Source: Brevundimonas sp.
GTDB lineage: Bacteria; Pseudomonadota; Alphaproteobacteria; Caulobacterales; Caulobacteraceae
DNA: 64,000 nt
Direction: 5' to 3'
NCBI RefSeq assembly: GCF_019636155.1
Contig: NZ_JAHBYB010000008.1
Location: 62,001-126,000 of the forward strand
Shown: piece by piece, positions 42,041 to 49,680 of the stretch
Numbering within the stretch: position 1 is the stretch's first letter
How the letters are laid out: every line of letters starts with the position of its first letter
Translations under genes and position numbers: made by a program
The notes under the pieces: generated by a model
The model's database searches: none
The model's input: the letters and a program-made list of their open reading frames with translations, nothing else
Told to the model about the DNA's origin: nothing

Positions 42041-42451
42041 ATGAAAGGGCGGGCGCAAAGGAAACGTGAGGGATCTGCGGCGGTCGAGTTCGCCCTGGTC
42101 GGGCCGATCCTGGTCCTGCTGCTAATGGGGCTGGTGGTCTATGGCGGCTGGTTCTGGATGGCCCAGGCGGTCCAGACCATGGCGTCGGAGGGCGCGCGGG
42201 CGGCGGTCGCCGGCCTTGACCCCGCCGAGCGCGAGCGGCTGGCCCGCCGCTTCATCGCCGAACAGGCCCAGGCGGGCGCCGGGCTGGATCCCAGCCTGGC
42301 GGTGGTCAGCGTCCAGTCGGACATCGAGGCCATCCGGGTGCGCGTCGCCTATGACGTCGGCGGCCAGCCCCTGCTGGCCCTGGCCGGGCCCCTGCCCAAG
42401 CCGCCCCAGGTGATCGAGCGCACGGCCGTCGTCCGCATCGGGGGCTATTGA
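42041..42451 (+). CDS. TadE-like pilus assembly protein
   Basis: A 136-residue protein with a prepilin-like N-terminus: GSAAVEFALVGPILVLLLMGLVVY is a hydrophobic helix (about 12-36) preceded by a basic patch (MKGRAQRKRE) and containing the glutamate of pseudopilins, as in TadE. The rest is a small periplasmic domain. I chose the ATG at 42041-42043 because GGAGCGG lies 3-9 bp upstream; a GTG at 42029 is the alternative. It overlaps the next gene by one base (TGATG). The core Tad/Cpa secretion genes (tadA, tadB, tadC, cpaC, pilin) are not in the window, so this pair is either orphan or works with a distant locus. Confidence 0.8.
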   Translation: MKGRAQRKREGSAAVEFALVGPILVLLLMGLVVYGGWFWMAQAVQTMASEGARAAVAGLDPAERERLARRFIAEQAQAGAGLDPSLAVVSVQSDIEAIRVRVAYDVGGQPLLALAGPLPKPPQVIERTAVVRIGGY

Positions 42452-44088
42452 TGGCGATGCGGCGGCTGATCCGGGATCGGCGCGGCGGGGTGGCGATCAT
42501 GGCGGCGTCGGTGGGCGGCCTGCTGTGCGCCCTGGCCGCCCTGGTGATCGATGTGGGGTCGGTGGCCCTGTATGCGCGCAAACTTCAGGGGGCGGCCGAC
42601 CTGGCGGCCCTGGCCGCGACGCGGGATCTGGACCGCTATGACGCCGCCGCCCGCGCCACGGCTGCTGCCAATGTGGGCCCGTCGGTTCAGGTGGCGGCGA
42701 CCACGGGCGTCTATGTCGCTGATGCGACCCTGGAGCCGGGGGATCGGTTCCGGTCCGGGGCCGGACCGGCCAACGCCGCCCGAGTGACCCTGAGCGGTCA
42801 GGCGCCGCTTTATTTCGGCCGCTGGCTCCTGGGGCGGGAGACGGTGGCGGTGCATCGGTCGGGCACGGCGGCGACATCCGCCGGCGAACACCTGGCCATG
42901 TTCTCGATCGGATCGCGGCTGGCGCGGCTGGACGGAGGGCTGGCCAACGCCCTTTTGTCGGGCCTGACGGGTTCGACCGTGTCGCTGACGGCGCTGGACT
43001 ACAATGCCTTGGCGACGGCTGACGTCAGCCTACTGGACTTCACCGACGCCCTGTCGATCGACCTGGGGCTGACGGTTGGAGACTATGAGGCGTTGAAACG
43101 GGCCGAGATCGACGCCGGCCGCGCCCTGGGGGTGCTGGACGCCGTGGCCGGGGACGCCGACGGCTCGGCCCTGTCCAAGCTGGCGCGGGCGGCTGACGGA
43201 CTGAGGGTCAAGGTGGGCGACCTGATCGGACTGGAGGCCGACGCCCCCCAGGCCCTGAGGCAGGGGCTTGAGGCCCGAGTCTCGGCCCTGGACCTGGCCA
43301 CGGCCATGCTGGAGACGGGCGGCGACCGTCAACTGGCCCTGAACCTGGGCGCCCAGGCCGGGCTGGCGGACCTGAGCCTGGATCTGGCCATCGGTGAGCG
43401 GCCCAACGGCTCGCCATGGATCGCCGTGACCGACACCGGCCAGCCGATCATCCGCACGGCCCAGGCGCGGCTGTATCTGGAGGCGCGCACCAGCCAGAAG
43501 CTGGCCGGCCTGGCCCAGGTCTCCCTGCCGATCCTGATCGAACTGGCGCCGTCCGAGGCGCGGCTGGAAAGCCTGGCCTGTGATCCGCGCCGGGTCGATC
43601 TGGCCGTTCGTCCCGGCGTCGCCCGGGCCGCCATCGGGACGGTCGATGAGAGCCGGCTGGGAGACTTCAAACGCGCCCTGACCGTGTCGCCGGCGGTCTT
43701 CGTCTCGGTCGCCGGGCTGGTGACGGTCAGCGGATCGTCACAGATCGAGGCGGCCGATCAGGGGTTTCGTCCGGTGCGCTTTTCGGCCCAGGAGATCGAG
43801 GATCAGGCGATCCGCACCGTCGGTTCGCGCGGTTTCGTCGGCGGCCTGGTCGCCAGTCTGGTGGGTCGGCTGGATATCACCGTCAGGGTGGTCGGGCTGG
43901 GGCTTGGCCTGGGCGATCTGGCGGGGGCGCTGAAGGCGCTGCTGACGCCCCTTTCCCCCATGCTGGACGGGGTGGTCAACGCCCTGCTGGATACGCTGGG
44001 CCTGAAGTTCGGCGAGGCGGACGTGCGGGTGCTCGGCCTGTCCTGCCCTGACGCCCACGGGCCGGTCGCGCCGGTCCTGGTGGGTTAA
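42451..44088 (+). CDS. TadG-like pilus-assembly or surface protein
   Basis: A 545-residue protein. The N-terminal GGVAIMAASVGGLLCALAALVIDVGSVALYARKLQGAADLAAL region is the TadG-type helix (about 13-40) followed by the A-D-A-A/L-A-L-A motif. The remainder (about 110-545) is periplasmic, leucine/alanine/aspartate rich, with many repeats of the type ALSIDLGLTVGDYEAL and LDLATAMLETGGDRQLAL and a cysteine near the end (LSCPDAHG). No von Willebrand A motif is visible. I chose the ATG at 42451; an in-frame TTG (42448) and a second ATG (42457) are alternatives. It is translated just after the TadE-like gene. The function is probably envelope or pilus assembly. Confidence 0.78.
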   Translation: MAMRRLIRDRRGGVAIMAASVGGLLCALAALVIDVGSVALYARKLQGAADLAALAATRDLDRYDAAARATAAANVGPSVQVAATTGVYVADATLEPGDRFRSGAGPANAARVTLSGQAPLYFGRWLLGRETVAVHRSGTAATSAGEHLAMFSIGSRLARLDGGLANALLSGLTGSTVSLTALDYNALATADVSLLDFTDALSIDLGLTVGDYEALKRAEIDAGRALGVLDAVAGDADGSALSKLARAADGLRVKVGDLIGLEADAPQALRQGLEARVSALDLATAMLETGGDRQLALNLGAQAGLADLSLDLAIGERPNGSPWIAVTDTGQPIIRTAQARLYLEARTSQKLAGLAQVSLPILIELAPSEARLESLACDPRRVDLAVRPGVARAAIGTVDESRLGDFKRALTVSPAVFVSVAGLVTVSGSSQIEAADQGFRPVRFSAQEIEDQAIRTVGSRGFVGGLVASLVGRLDITVRVVGLGLGLGDLAGALKALLTPLSPMLDGVVNALLDTLGLKFGEADVRVLGLSCPDAHGPVAPVLVG

Positions 44089-44094
44089 GGGCGA

Positions 44095-45456
44095 TCAGCC
44101 CTCGTTCTGGGCCGGGCGCAGGCCGTCGACCGAGGCCTGCTGCAGGGCCGGCTTGCGTTCGCCGCCGGCGGCGATGATACGGTCGATGCGGGCTTTTTCC
44201 GCGCGGAAGGCGGCCAGGTCGGCGCCCGTCAGCTCGGTGCCTTCGGTGGTGCGGATGCCGGCCGGATTGATCCGCTGGCCGCCGCGCCAGATTTCATAAT
44301 GCAGGTGCGGCCCAGTCGAGGCGCCGGTCGAGCCGACATAGGCGACCACCTGGCCCTGGCTGACCCTCTGGCCCGCCCGGATGCCGGCGCCGTAACGCGA
44401 CAGGTGTCCGTAGCCGCTTTCCAGCCCATTGGCGTGGCGGATGCGCAGCCAGTTGCCGTATCCGCCCCAGCGCCGCGCCTCAACCACCACTCCGTCGGCG
44501 GGGGCGATCACCGGCGTGCCCATGCCGGCGGCGAAGTCGATGCCCTGGTGCATCTTGCGATAGCCCGAGATCGGGTGGGTCCGCACGCCGAAGTTCGAAC
44601 TGACGCGGCGGAAGCTCTGCAGCGGAGTCCGCATCATGGCCGAGCGCAGGTTCTTGCCCGAGGCGTCGAAATACTGGGCCGACTTCGATCCCGCGGGGGT
44701 GAAGCGATAGAAGGTCTGGCCACGCAGTTGGGCGTACATCAGTTCGCCCACGGCGACGGTGCGTCCGGCCTCGGTCACGTCGCGGTCGAACACCAGAACG
44801 AACTCGTCCGATGCGCGCACGTCGCGCTGCATGTCGAATTTGGTGGCGAACAGGCGGCTGGCGGCGCGCACGATCGAGGCGGTGGCGCCCAGTTCGCGGG
44901 CGCTGGCCGACAGCGACCGCTCGACGTCGCCCTTCAGCACCATGGTCTCGTGGGTGACCTTCTCTTCCAGGGCGCGCAGGCGAAGCGCGCCGTCGAAGCT
45001 GCGCGACACGGTCAGCTGGCTGGCCGGACCGGTGCGCATGGTCAGGCCGATCAGCCGCGCTTCGCCCAGGCCGCCGCGCGGACGGGAGACGGCGGTCTCA
45101 AACCGCAGCCCGGCGCGAATTTGACTGACGTCCAGGGCGTTGGCGACCGTGGCGGCCACGGCCGAGGCGTCCTGATCCGATACGCCGGTGCGGCGCACGG
45201 CCTGTTCGAAGGTCTCGCCACGGCGAATCTGGACGGGAATGGCTTCCGGGGCGGTCAGGCCGGCCGGGGCGGCGGCGGCGGCGAAGGCCTGGACTTCAAG
45301 GATTTCCAGCTGGGCCGGGGTCAGGACCGGGGCCTCTTCGGCGCGGGCGGGCTGGTACACACGGCCGGCCAGCAGGGCCACCGAAACCGCCGCCAGGGCT
45401 GTGAAGGCGTGCGGCGCGAGACGCATCGGCTGACGGCGTGGGTCAAACTGAGCCAT
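44095..45456 (-). CDS. Secreted M23 (LytM) family metallopeptidase
   Basis: A 453-residue zinc endopeptidase-type protein acting on peptidoglycan. The N-terminal signal region contains HAFTALAAVSVALLAGRVYQPARA. An N-terminal domain (about 70-170) resembles OapA/Csd3-type regulators. The peptidase domain (285-395) has all metal ligands: H303 and D307 (MHQGIDFA) and H384/H386 (HLHYE), with H351 in YGHLSRY. Unlike EnvC or NlpD, it is expected to be active. I chose the ATG at 45454-45456; the open frame extends 17 codons upstream. It converges with the TadG-like gene and diverges from ydbH across 391 bp. A cell-division or cell-shape role is plausible. Confidence 0.92.
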   Translation of the reverse strand: MAQFDPRRQPMRLAPHAFTALAAVSVALLAGRVYQPARAEEAPVLTPAQLEILEVQAFAAAAAPAGLTAPEAIPVQIRRGETFEQAVRRTGVSDQDASAVAATVANALDVSQIRAGLRFETAVSRPRGGLGEARLIGLTMRTGPASQLTVSRSFDGALRLRALEEKVTHETMVLKGDVERSLSASARELGATASIVRAASRLFATKFDMQRDVRASDEFVLVFDRDVTEAGRTVAVGELMYAQLRGQTFYRFTPAGSKSAQYFDASGKNLRSAMMRTPLQSFRRVSSNFGVRTHPISGYRKMHQGIDFAAGMGTPVIAPADGVVVEARRWGGYGNWLRIRHANGLESGYGHLSRYGAGIRAGQRVSQGQVVAYVGSTGASTGPHLHYEIWRGGQRINPAGIRTTEGTELTGADLAAFRAEKARIDRIIAAGGERKPALQQASVDGLRPAQNEG

Positions 45457-45847
45457 CGGTCCCCGACAACTGGCGACGCCCATTCGGCGCCAAGCACTGA
45501 CAAGCAAGGATCGCGCCCAAGCACCCCCGGTCGCGAAGGCATGGGCTATAACCCTTCATGCCGGTTATGGGAAGCCGGAAGGTTATAAACGGTTAACCGC
45601 CGCCGTAATCCGCGAGTCGGCGAGCAGCGTCCGCGCGCTTATGCAACCCTGTCCGACAGTCTAGCGTAAAGCATTGCCATTCTATGCTTGGACGATCATG
45701 ACCCCTCGCGCCCCGGCAGCGCCACAATAAGCTGCGGGTGTCTTATGCGTCACTATACAGTGTTTCCCATGCAACGCCGACGAGCCGCCGGGTGTCTCTG
45801 ATCATGCCGCTTCCCCGCCCCTCTCGTCGCCTTCCCGGAGACCGCGC
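45457..45847. other. 391-bp divergent intergenic region, M23 peptidase and ydbH
   Basis: Near the peptidase side lies a cluster of GGTTAW motifs in the window's most AT-rich stretch: ATAACC at 45548-45553, GGTTAT at 45563-45568 and 45581-45586, and GGTTAA at 45591-45596, with the palindrome CGGTTAACCG. Farther right, AAGCAT (45669-45674) and ATGCTT (45684-45689) form an inverted pair 9 bp apart. CACTATACAGTG lies at 45751-45762. These could be operators for the two divergent genes, perhaps cell-cycle linked (GGTTAACC resembles half of a CtrA site), but no complete CtrA or DnaA box is present. No open reading frame is convincing. Confidence 0.5.
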
Positions 45848-48800
45848 ATGAGCCGCGCCGGTCGGATCGTCCGGGGCGTCGGCCTGGGCCTCGCGGCCCT
45901 GGCGGTGCTGGCCCTCGTCCTGTTGGCGGCCCTCTATCTGAACCGGCGCGCGGCGGCGCGCGAACTGCTGGTCGGATGGCTGGAGCGGCGGGGTGTGGAC
46001 GCCGATGTCGAGATCGAGCGGATCGAGCTGAACGGCCTGACGGCCAGGGTCCGGGTGGGTGACGAGAAGGACCCGGACTTCGCCGTCCAGCGGGTCGAGG
46101 TCGACTATATGATCGGCGCGCCCTGGTCGGCCTCGGGCCTGGGGGTGACGCCCAGCCGGGTGCGGCTGGTCCAGCCGGTGCTGCGCGCCCGCTGGGCGGA
46201 CCAGGGGCTGTCCCTGGGGTCGCTGGACCCGATCATCGAGACCTTCACCCGTCGCCCGCCGCGTCCCGACAGCCGCGCGCCTCTGATCCTGGTCGAGGAC
46301 GGCCGTGTCCATCTGGACACGGCAAGCGGCCGGCTGAGCGCGCGCGGCGCGGCGCGGCTGGACGACGGAAAGCTGACTGACCTGGACGCCCGGCTGATCC
46401 CGGCGACCCTGTCGGGCGACATCGAGGCACAGGGCCTGACCGGCGCCGTTCGGGCGCATCGGACCGGCGACCGGCTGAACCTGCGTCTGGATGTCGCGGC
46501 CGCCCGGGCGCGTTCGGGCGAGATGTCCGTGGCGGGGGGGCGGATCACGGTTTCAGGCCAGGCGGCCTATCCCGATCTGAAACGCCGGCGCGGCGACGGG
46601 CGGCTGGTTCTGGACGTCTCGGCCGAGGCCGGCCGGCTGGAGGCGGCCGGGACGCGGCTGGACGCCTTTTCGGCGACGGGTGGTTTCGACGGGACGACCG
46701 CCGGCTGGATCGAGACCTTCGCCGTGGACGGCCGCCTGAACCTGCGGACCCGTCTCGGCGCCTTTTCGACCGGCGATCTGGGCGGACGGGATGTGACCCT
46801 GACGGCGGACGGAAGACGCCTCGCCGTCCGGCGCGACGGCCAGGGCGTGACCTGGCGCACGGACGGTCCGGCCGCCGTGCGGGCCGCGCGCCTGACCATG
46901 ACGGGGGGGGGCTTCGAGAGCCTGGCCCTTGACACGGCCGGCCTGACCGCCGGCGGACGCGGCGGGGCCTGGGAGGCCGAGGGGCCGATGGCCGTCCGCG
47001 CCGGGGCCCTGCACGCCGGCGACCTGAAACTGACCGGGGTGGAGGGCCGGATCGACCTGGACGCGCGGACCGATGGCGCGGTCCTGATCCAGGCCGGCAG
47101 TCGGCTGGACGCCGCTGGCGGGGCCTGGCCGATCCTGGGTCCGGCCAAGGCCGACGATCCGGAAGACCTGAAGGCGATGAAGTCGGCCCTGGGCGATTTC
47201 ACCCTGTCGGCGCCCTCGGTGCGGCTGACGGCCGGCAGCCCCGGCGTGACCGTGTCGCTGGACCGGCCGGTGGAGGCGCGGCCACGCAACGGTGGCCTGC
47301 TGCGGGTCGCAGCCGTTCCGGGACGCCCCGTCTTCACGGCCGAGCCGGGCCAGGCGGGCGGCGGCGCTCTGACCCTGACGGCCCAGCGGGGACGCGGCCT
47401 GCCCGAACTGGCGGTCGATGTGGCCCGGTGGCGCCTGACGCCTGGCGGGTTCGAGGCGGCCCTGGACGGGCGCGCGGCGCTGGATTTCGACCTGTTCCGC
47501 GGCGTCGAGGCGCGGACCCGGGGAAATCTGATCTCGTCCAACGGCCGCCTGACCTTCGTTTCGGGCGCCTGCGCCGAGGTCTCGGTCCAGCGGCTGGAAC
47601 TGGACGAGAACGACATCACCGACGTCTCGGGCCGCTTCTGCCCCGAGGGCGGGCCGCTGATCGCCATCGCCGACGGCGGCTGGACCGCGCGCGGGCGGCT
47701 GGAGGCGGTGGACGCCGCGGCGCCCTTCCTGGAGATGCGGTTCCGCGAGGCCGCCGGGCGGCTGACGGCCTCGGGCGGGCCTTCGGGCGTGGCCCTGAAC
47801 GCCGCGGTGGATCGCGCCCAGGTGGTTGATGCGGCGGCCGAACGGCGGTTCAACCCTCTGACGGCCTCGGGCTCGGCGGCTCTGGCGGACGAGCGTTGGA
47901 GCGGCGGCTTCGACCTGACGGCCGATGGCCATCCGGTCGGGCGTCTGACCCTGGCCCATGACGGCCGGTCCGGCGTCGGCGGGATCGAGATCGAGACCCC
48001 GACCCTGGCCTTCGTCGAGGGCGGACTGCAGCCCCTGAACCTCAGCCCCCTGGTCGAACCCTTCGTCCAGTCGCCGGCCGTCGGCTCGGCCCGCTTCTCC
48101 GGCCGGATCGGCTGGCGCGCCGACGGCGAGGGCGACAGCCAAGGCCTTCTGGTCGTCCCCGGCCTGGATTTCGCCAGCCCGGCCGGGGCTGTGAAGGGGC
48201 TGAGAGGCGAGATCGAGTTCACCAGCCTGGTCCCCCTGGTCACCGCCCCCGGCCAGACCCTGACGGTCGACAGCGTCGAGACCCTGACGCCCCTGACCCA
48301 GGCCGAGGCCCAGTTCTCGATCGACCAGGGCGGGCTGAACCTGGCGGGCGCCGATGTGCGGGTGGCTGGCGGACGCCTCCTGATCGAGCCCTTCACCGTG
48401 CCCCTGGATCCCAGCCAGGAGTTCGAGGGGGTGGTGGTGCTGGACCGCGTCCAGCTGGGCGAACTGCTGGCCGGCTCGGGCTTTGGCGACAAGGCGCGGC
48501 TGGACGCCGTGGTCTCCGGCCGCCTGCCCTTCCGATCGACGCCGGACAGGGGCGTCCAACTGGTCGGCGGCCATCTGTATGCGGTCCAGCCCGGCCGCCT
48601 GTCGATCCAGCGCGAGGCCCTGAGCGGGGTCGAGGCCGGAGGCGGGGGCGCCGAGGTTCCGCCGAATACGGTCCAGGACCTGGCCTATCAGGCCATGGAA
48701 AACCTCGCCTTCGACACCCTGACGGCCGAGGTCAACAGCCTGGACGAGGGCCGGCTGGGGGTGCTGTTCCACATCCGGGGCCGCCATGATCCGCCCCAGC

Positions 48801-48982
48801 GGCAGGAATTGCGCCTTGGCCTGTCCGAACTGATCAGCCGCGAGTTCCTGAAACGCGACCTGCCCCTGCCGTCCGGCACCGGGGTGGACCTGACCCTGGA
48901 CACCACCCTGAACGCCGACCAGCTGTTCGGCGACCTCCTGGCCGTCAACCGCGCCCGCAACGGCGAGGCGACTGGCGAGTGA
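45848..48982 (+). CDS. ydbH: YdbH family AsmA-like envelope protein
   Basis: A 1044-residue protein with a single N-terminal membrane helix (about 8-30) and a very long periplasmic region of beta-strand repeats typical of AsmA-like bridge proteins. YdbH, together with TamB and YhdP, is known in E. coli to move phospholipids toward the outer membrane. The C-terminal half contains the dicarboxylate-transport-like segment (PF11739 type) with EFEGVVVLDRVQLGELL, SGRLPFR and LAYQAMENLAFDTL. The next two genes encode YnbE and YdbL, the conserved partners, so the identification rests on context as well as sequence. The ATG at 45848 is the only good start. Repetitive GC-rich DNA, with no obvious disruption. 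Confidence 0.88.
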   Translation: MSRAGRIVRGVGLGLAALAVLALVLLAALYLNRRAAARELLVGWLERRGVDADVEIERIELNGLTARVRVGDEKDPDFAVQRVEVDYMIGAPWSASGLGVTPSRVRLVQPVLRARWADQGLSLGSLDPIIETFTRRPPRPDSRAPLILVEDGRVHLDTASGRLSARGAARLDDGKLTDLDARLIPATLSGDIEAQGLTGAVRAHRTGDRLNLRLDVAAARARSGEMSVAGGRITVSGQAAYPDLKRRRGDGRLVLDVSAEAGRLEAAGTRLDAFSATGGFDGTTAGWIETFAVDGRLNLRTRLGAFSTGDLGGRDVTLTADGRRLAVRRDGQGVTWRTDGPAAVRAARLTMTGGGFESLALDTAGLTAGGRGGAWEAEGPMAVRAGALHAGDLKLTGVEGRIDLDARTDGAVLIQAGSRLDAAGGAWPILGPAKADDPEDLKAMKSALGDFTLSAPSVRLTAGSPGVTVSLDRPVEARPRNGGLLRVAAVPGRPVFTAEPGQAGGGALTLTAQRGRGLPELAVDVARWRLTPGGFEAALDGRAALDFDLFRGVEARTRGNLISSNGRLTFVSGACAEVSVQRLELDENDITDVSGRFCPEGGPLIAIADGGWTARGRLEAVDAAAPFLEMRFREAAGRLTASGGPSGVALNAAVDRAQVVDAAAERRFNPLTASGSAALADERWSGGFDLTADGHPVGRLTLAHDGRSGVGGIEIETPTLAFVEGGLQPLNLSPLVEPFVQSPAVGSARFSGRIGWRADGEGDSQGLLVVPGLDFASPAGAVKGLRGEIEFTSLVPLVTAPGQTLTVDSVETLTPLTQAEAQFSIDQGGLNLAGADVRVAGGRLLIEPFTVPLDPSQEFEGVVVLDRVQLGELLAGSGFGDKARLDAVVSGRLPFRSTPDRGVQLVGGHLYAVQPGRLSIQREALSGVEAGGGGAEVPPNTVQDLAYQAMENLAFDTLTAEVNSLDEGRLGVLFHIRGRHDPPQRQELRLGLSELISREFLKRDLPLPSGTGVDLTLDTTLNADQLFGDLLAVNRARNGEATGE

Positions 48983-49047
48983 TCCGTTCAGGACCCATTC
49001 ACCCAATGCGACGTTAGATCGCCGCGACCCTTTCTCGGAGCGACCCC

Positions 49048-49260
49048 ATGAACCCCAAGCCAGCGATCTTCAGGCCCGCCTCCGGCCTTGCCGGGCTGAT
49101 TCTGCTGGCCGCCGTCACGGGCGCGGCCGGCGCCTGCGCCCCCACCGTCCGGGTCGAGGTCGCCCCGATCCAGATCTACGCCAAGCTGGACGCCGATGTG
49201 CGCGTCCGCCTGGACCGCGAACTGCAGCAGCTGCTGCAGGAAAACCCCAACCTGTTCTGA
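49048..49260 (+). CDS. ynbE: YnbE family outer-membrane lipoprotein
   Basis: A 70-residue lipoprotein. A hydrophobic signal (about 12-30, SGLAGLILLAAVTGAAGAC) ends at a lipobox GAAGAC, giving cysteine 30 of the precursor. The mature part, APTVRVEVAPIQIYAKLDADVRVRLDRELQQLLQENPNLF, is the full YnbE sequence type, ending in the conserved N-P-N-L-F. In E. coli YnbE multimerises and stacks on YdbH by beta-strand addition, forming the outer-membrane end of the bridge. The RBS is ggag at 49037-49040. It lies between ydbH and ydbL in the conserved order. Confidence 0.93.
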   Translation: MNPKPAIFRPASGLAGLILLAAVTGAAGACAPTVRVEVAPIQIYAKLDADVRVRLDRELQQLLQENPNLF

Positions 49261-49273
49261 GGGGATGAAGACC

Positions 49274-49639
49274 ATGAGCTTCCGCAAACTGTTCATCGCC
49301 GTCGCGGCCGTGGCCGCCCTGGGCGTCGCCGCCGGCGCGGCCCTGGCCCAGACGTCCCAGCAGAAGGCCGCCATCGACGCCGCCAAGGCCCAGGGCGTGG
49401 TCGGGGAGCAGGCCGACGGCTTCCTGGGCATCCGCACCCCCGCCTCGGCCGACGCCGACCTGCGCGCCGCGGTCACCGCCACCAACGACGGCCGCCGCAG
49501 CGTCTATGCCCGCAGCGCCGCCGAGGCCGGCACCACGGCCGATGTGGCCGGCGCCCGGATGTTCGAATCCCAGCTGCTGCCGCGCATCAGTTCGGGTCAG
49601 TGGTATCGCAACGCCCAGGGCCAGTGGGTCCAGCGCTAA
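49274..49639 (+). CDS. ydbL: YdbL family (DUF1318) periplasmic protein
   Basis: A 121-residue secreted protein with signal peptide MSFRKLFIAVAAVAALGVAAGAALA. The mature part, KAAIDAAKAQGVVGEQADGFLGI, then RAAVTATNDGRRSVYARSAAEAG and a C-terminal QWYRNAQGQWVQ, is DUF1318/YdbL. In E. coli YdbL is a periplasmic regulator or chaperone that prevents YnbE from over-multimerising. I chose the ATG at 49274 because GAGGGG lies 9 bp upstream; the ATG at 49265 sits directly against that RBS. It is the last gene of the ydbH-ynbE-ydbL unit, and folC begins 41 bp later. Confidence 0.92.
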   Translation: MSFRKLFIAVAAVAALGVAAGAALAQTSQQKAAIDAAKAQGVVGEQADGFLGIRTPASADADLRAAVTATNDGRRSVYARSAAEAGTTADVAGARMFESQLLPRISSGQWYRNAQGQWVQR

Positions 49640-49680
49640 TCCCCTTGCGCCCTTCGGCCAGCTAGGGTCGAAGGGCGCCC

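Noticed and set aside
45457-45847. CtrA or DnaA boxes and a possible replication origin
   Set aside because: Only half sites of the GGTTAA type are seen. There is no TTAA-N7-TTAA and no run of DnaA boxes, and the flanking genes are not origin markers.
46553-49006. Long open frame of 817 codons on the minus strand
   Set aside because: It is antisense to ydbH, which has strong context. Its composition (glutamine, arginine, alanine) is that of a shadow frame.
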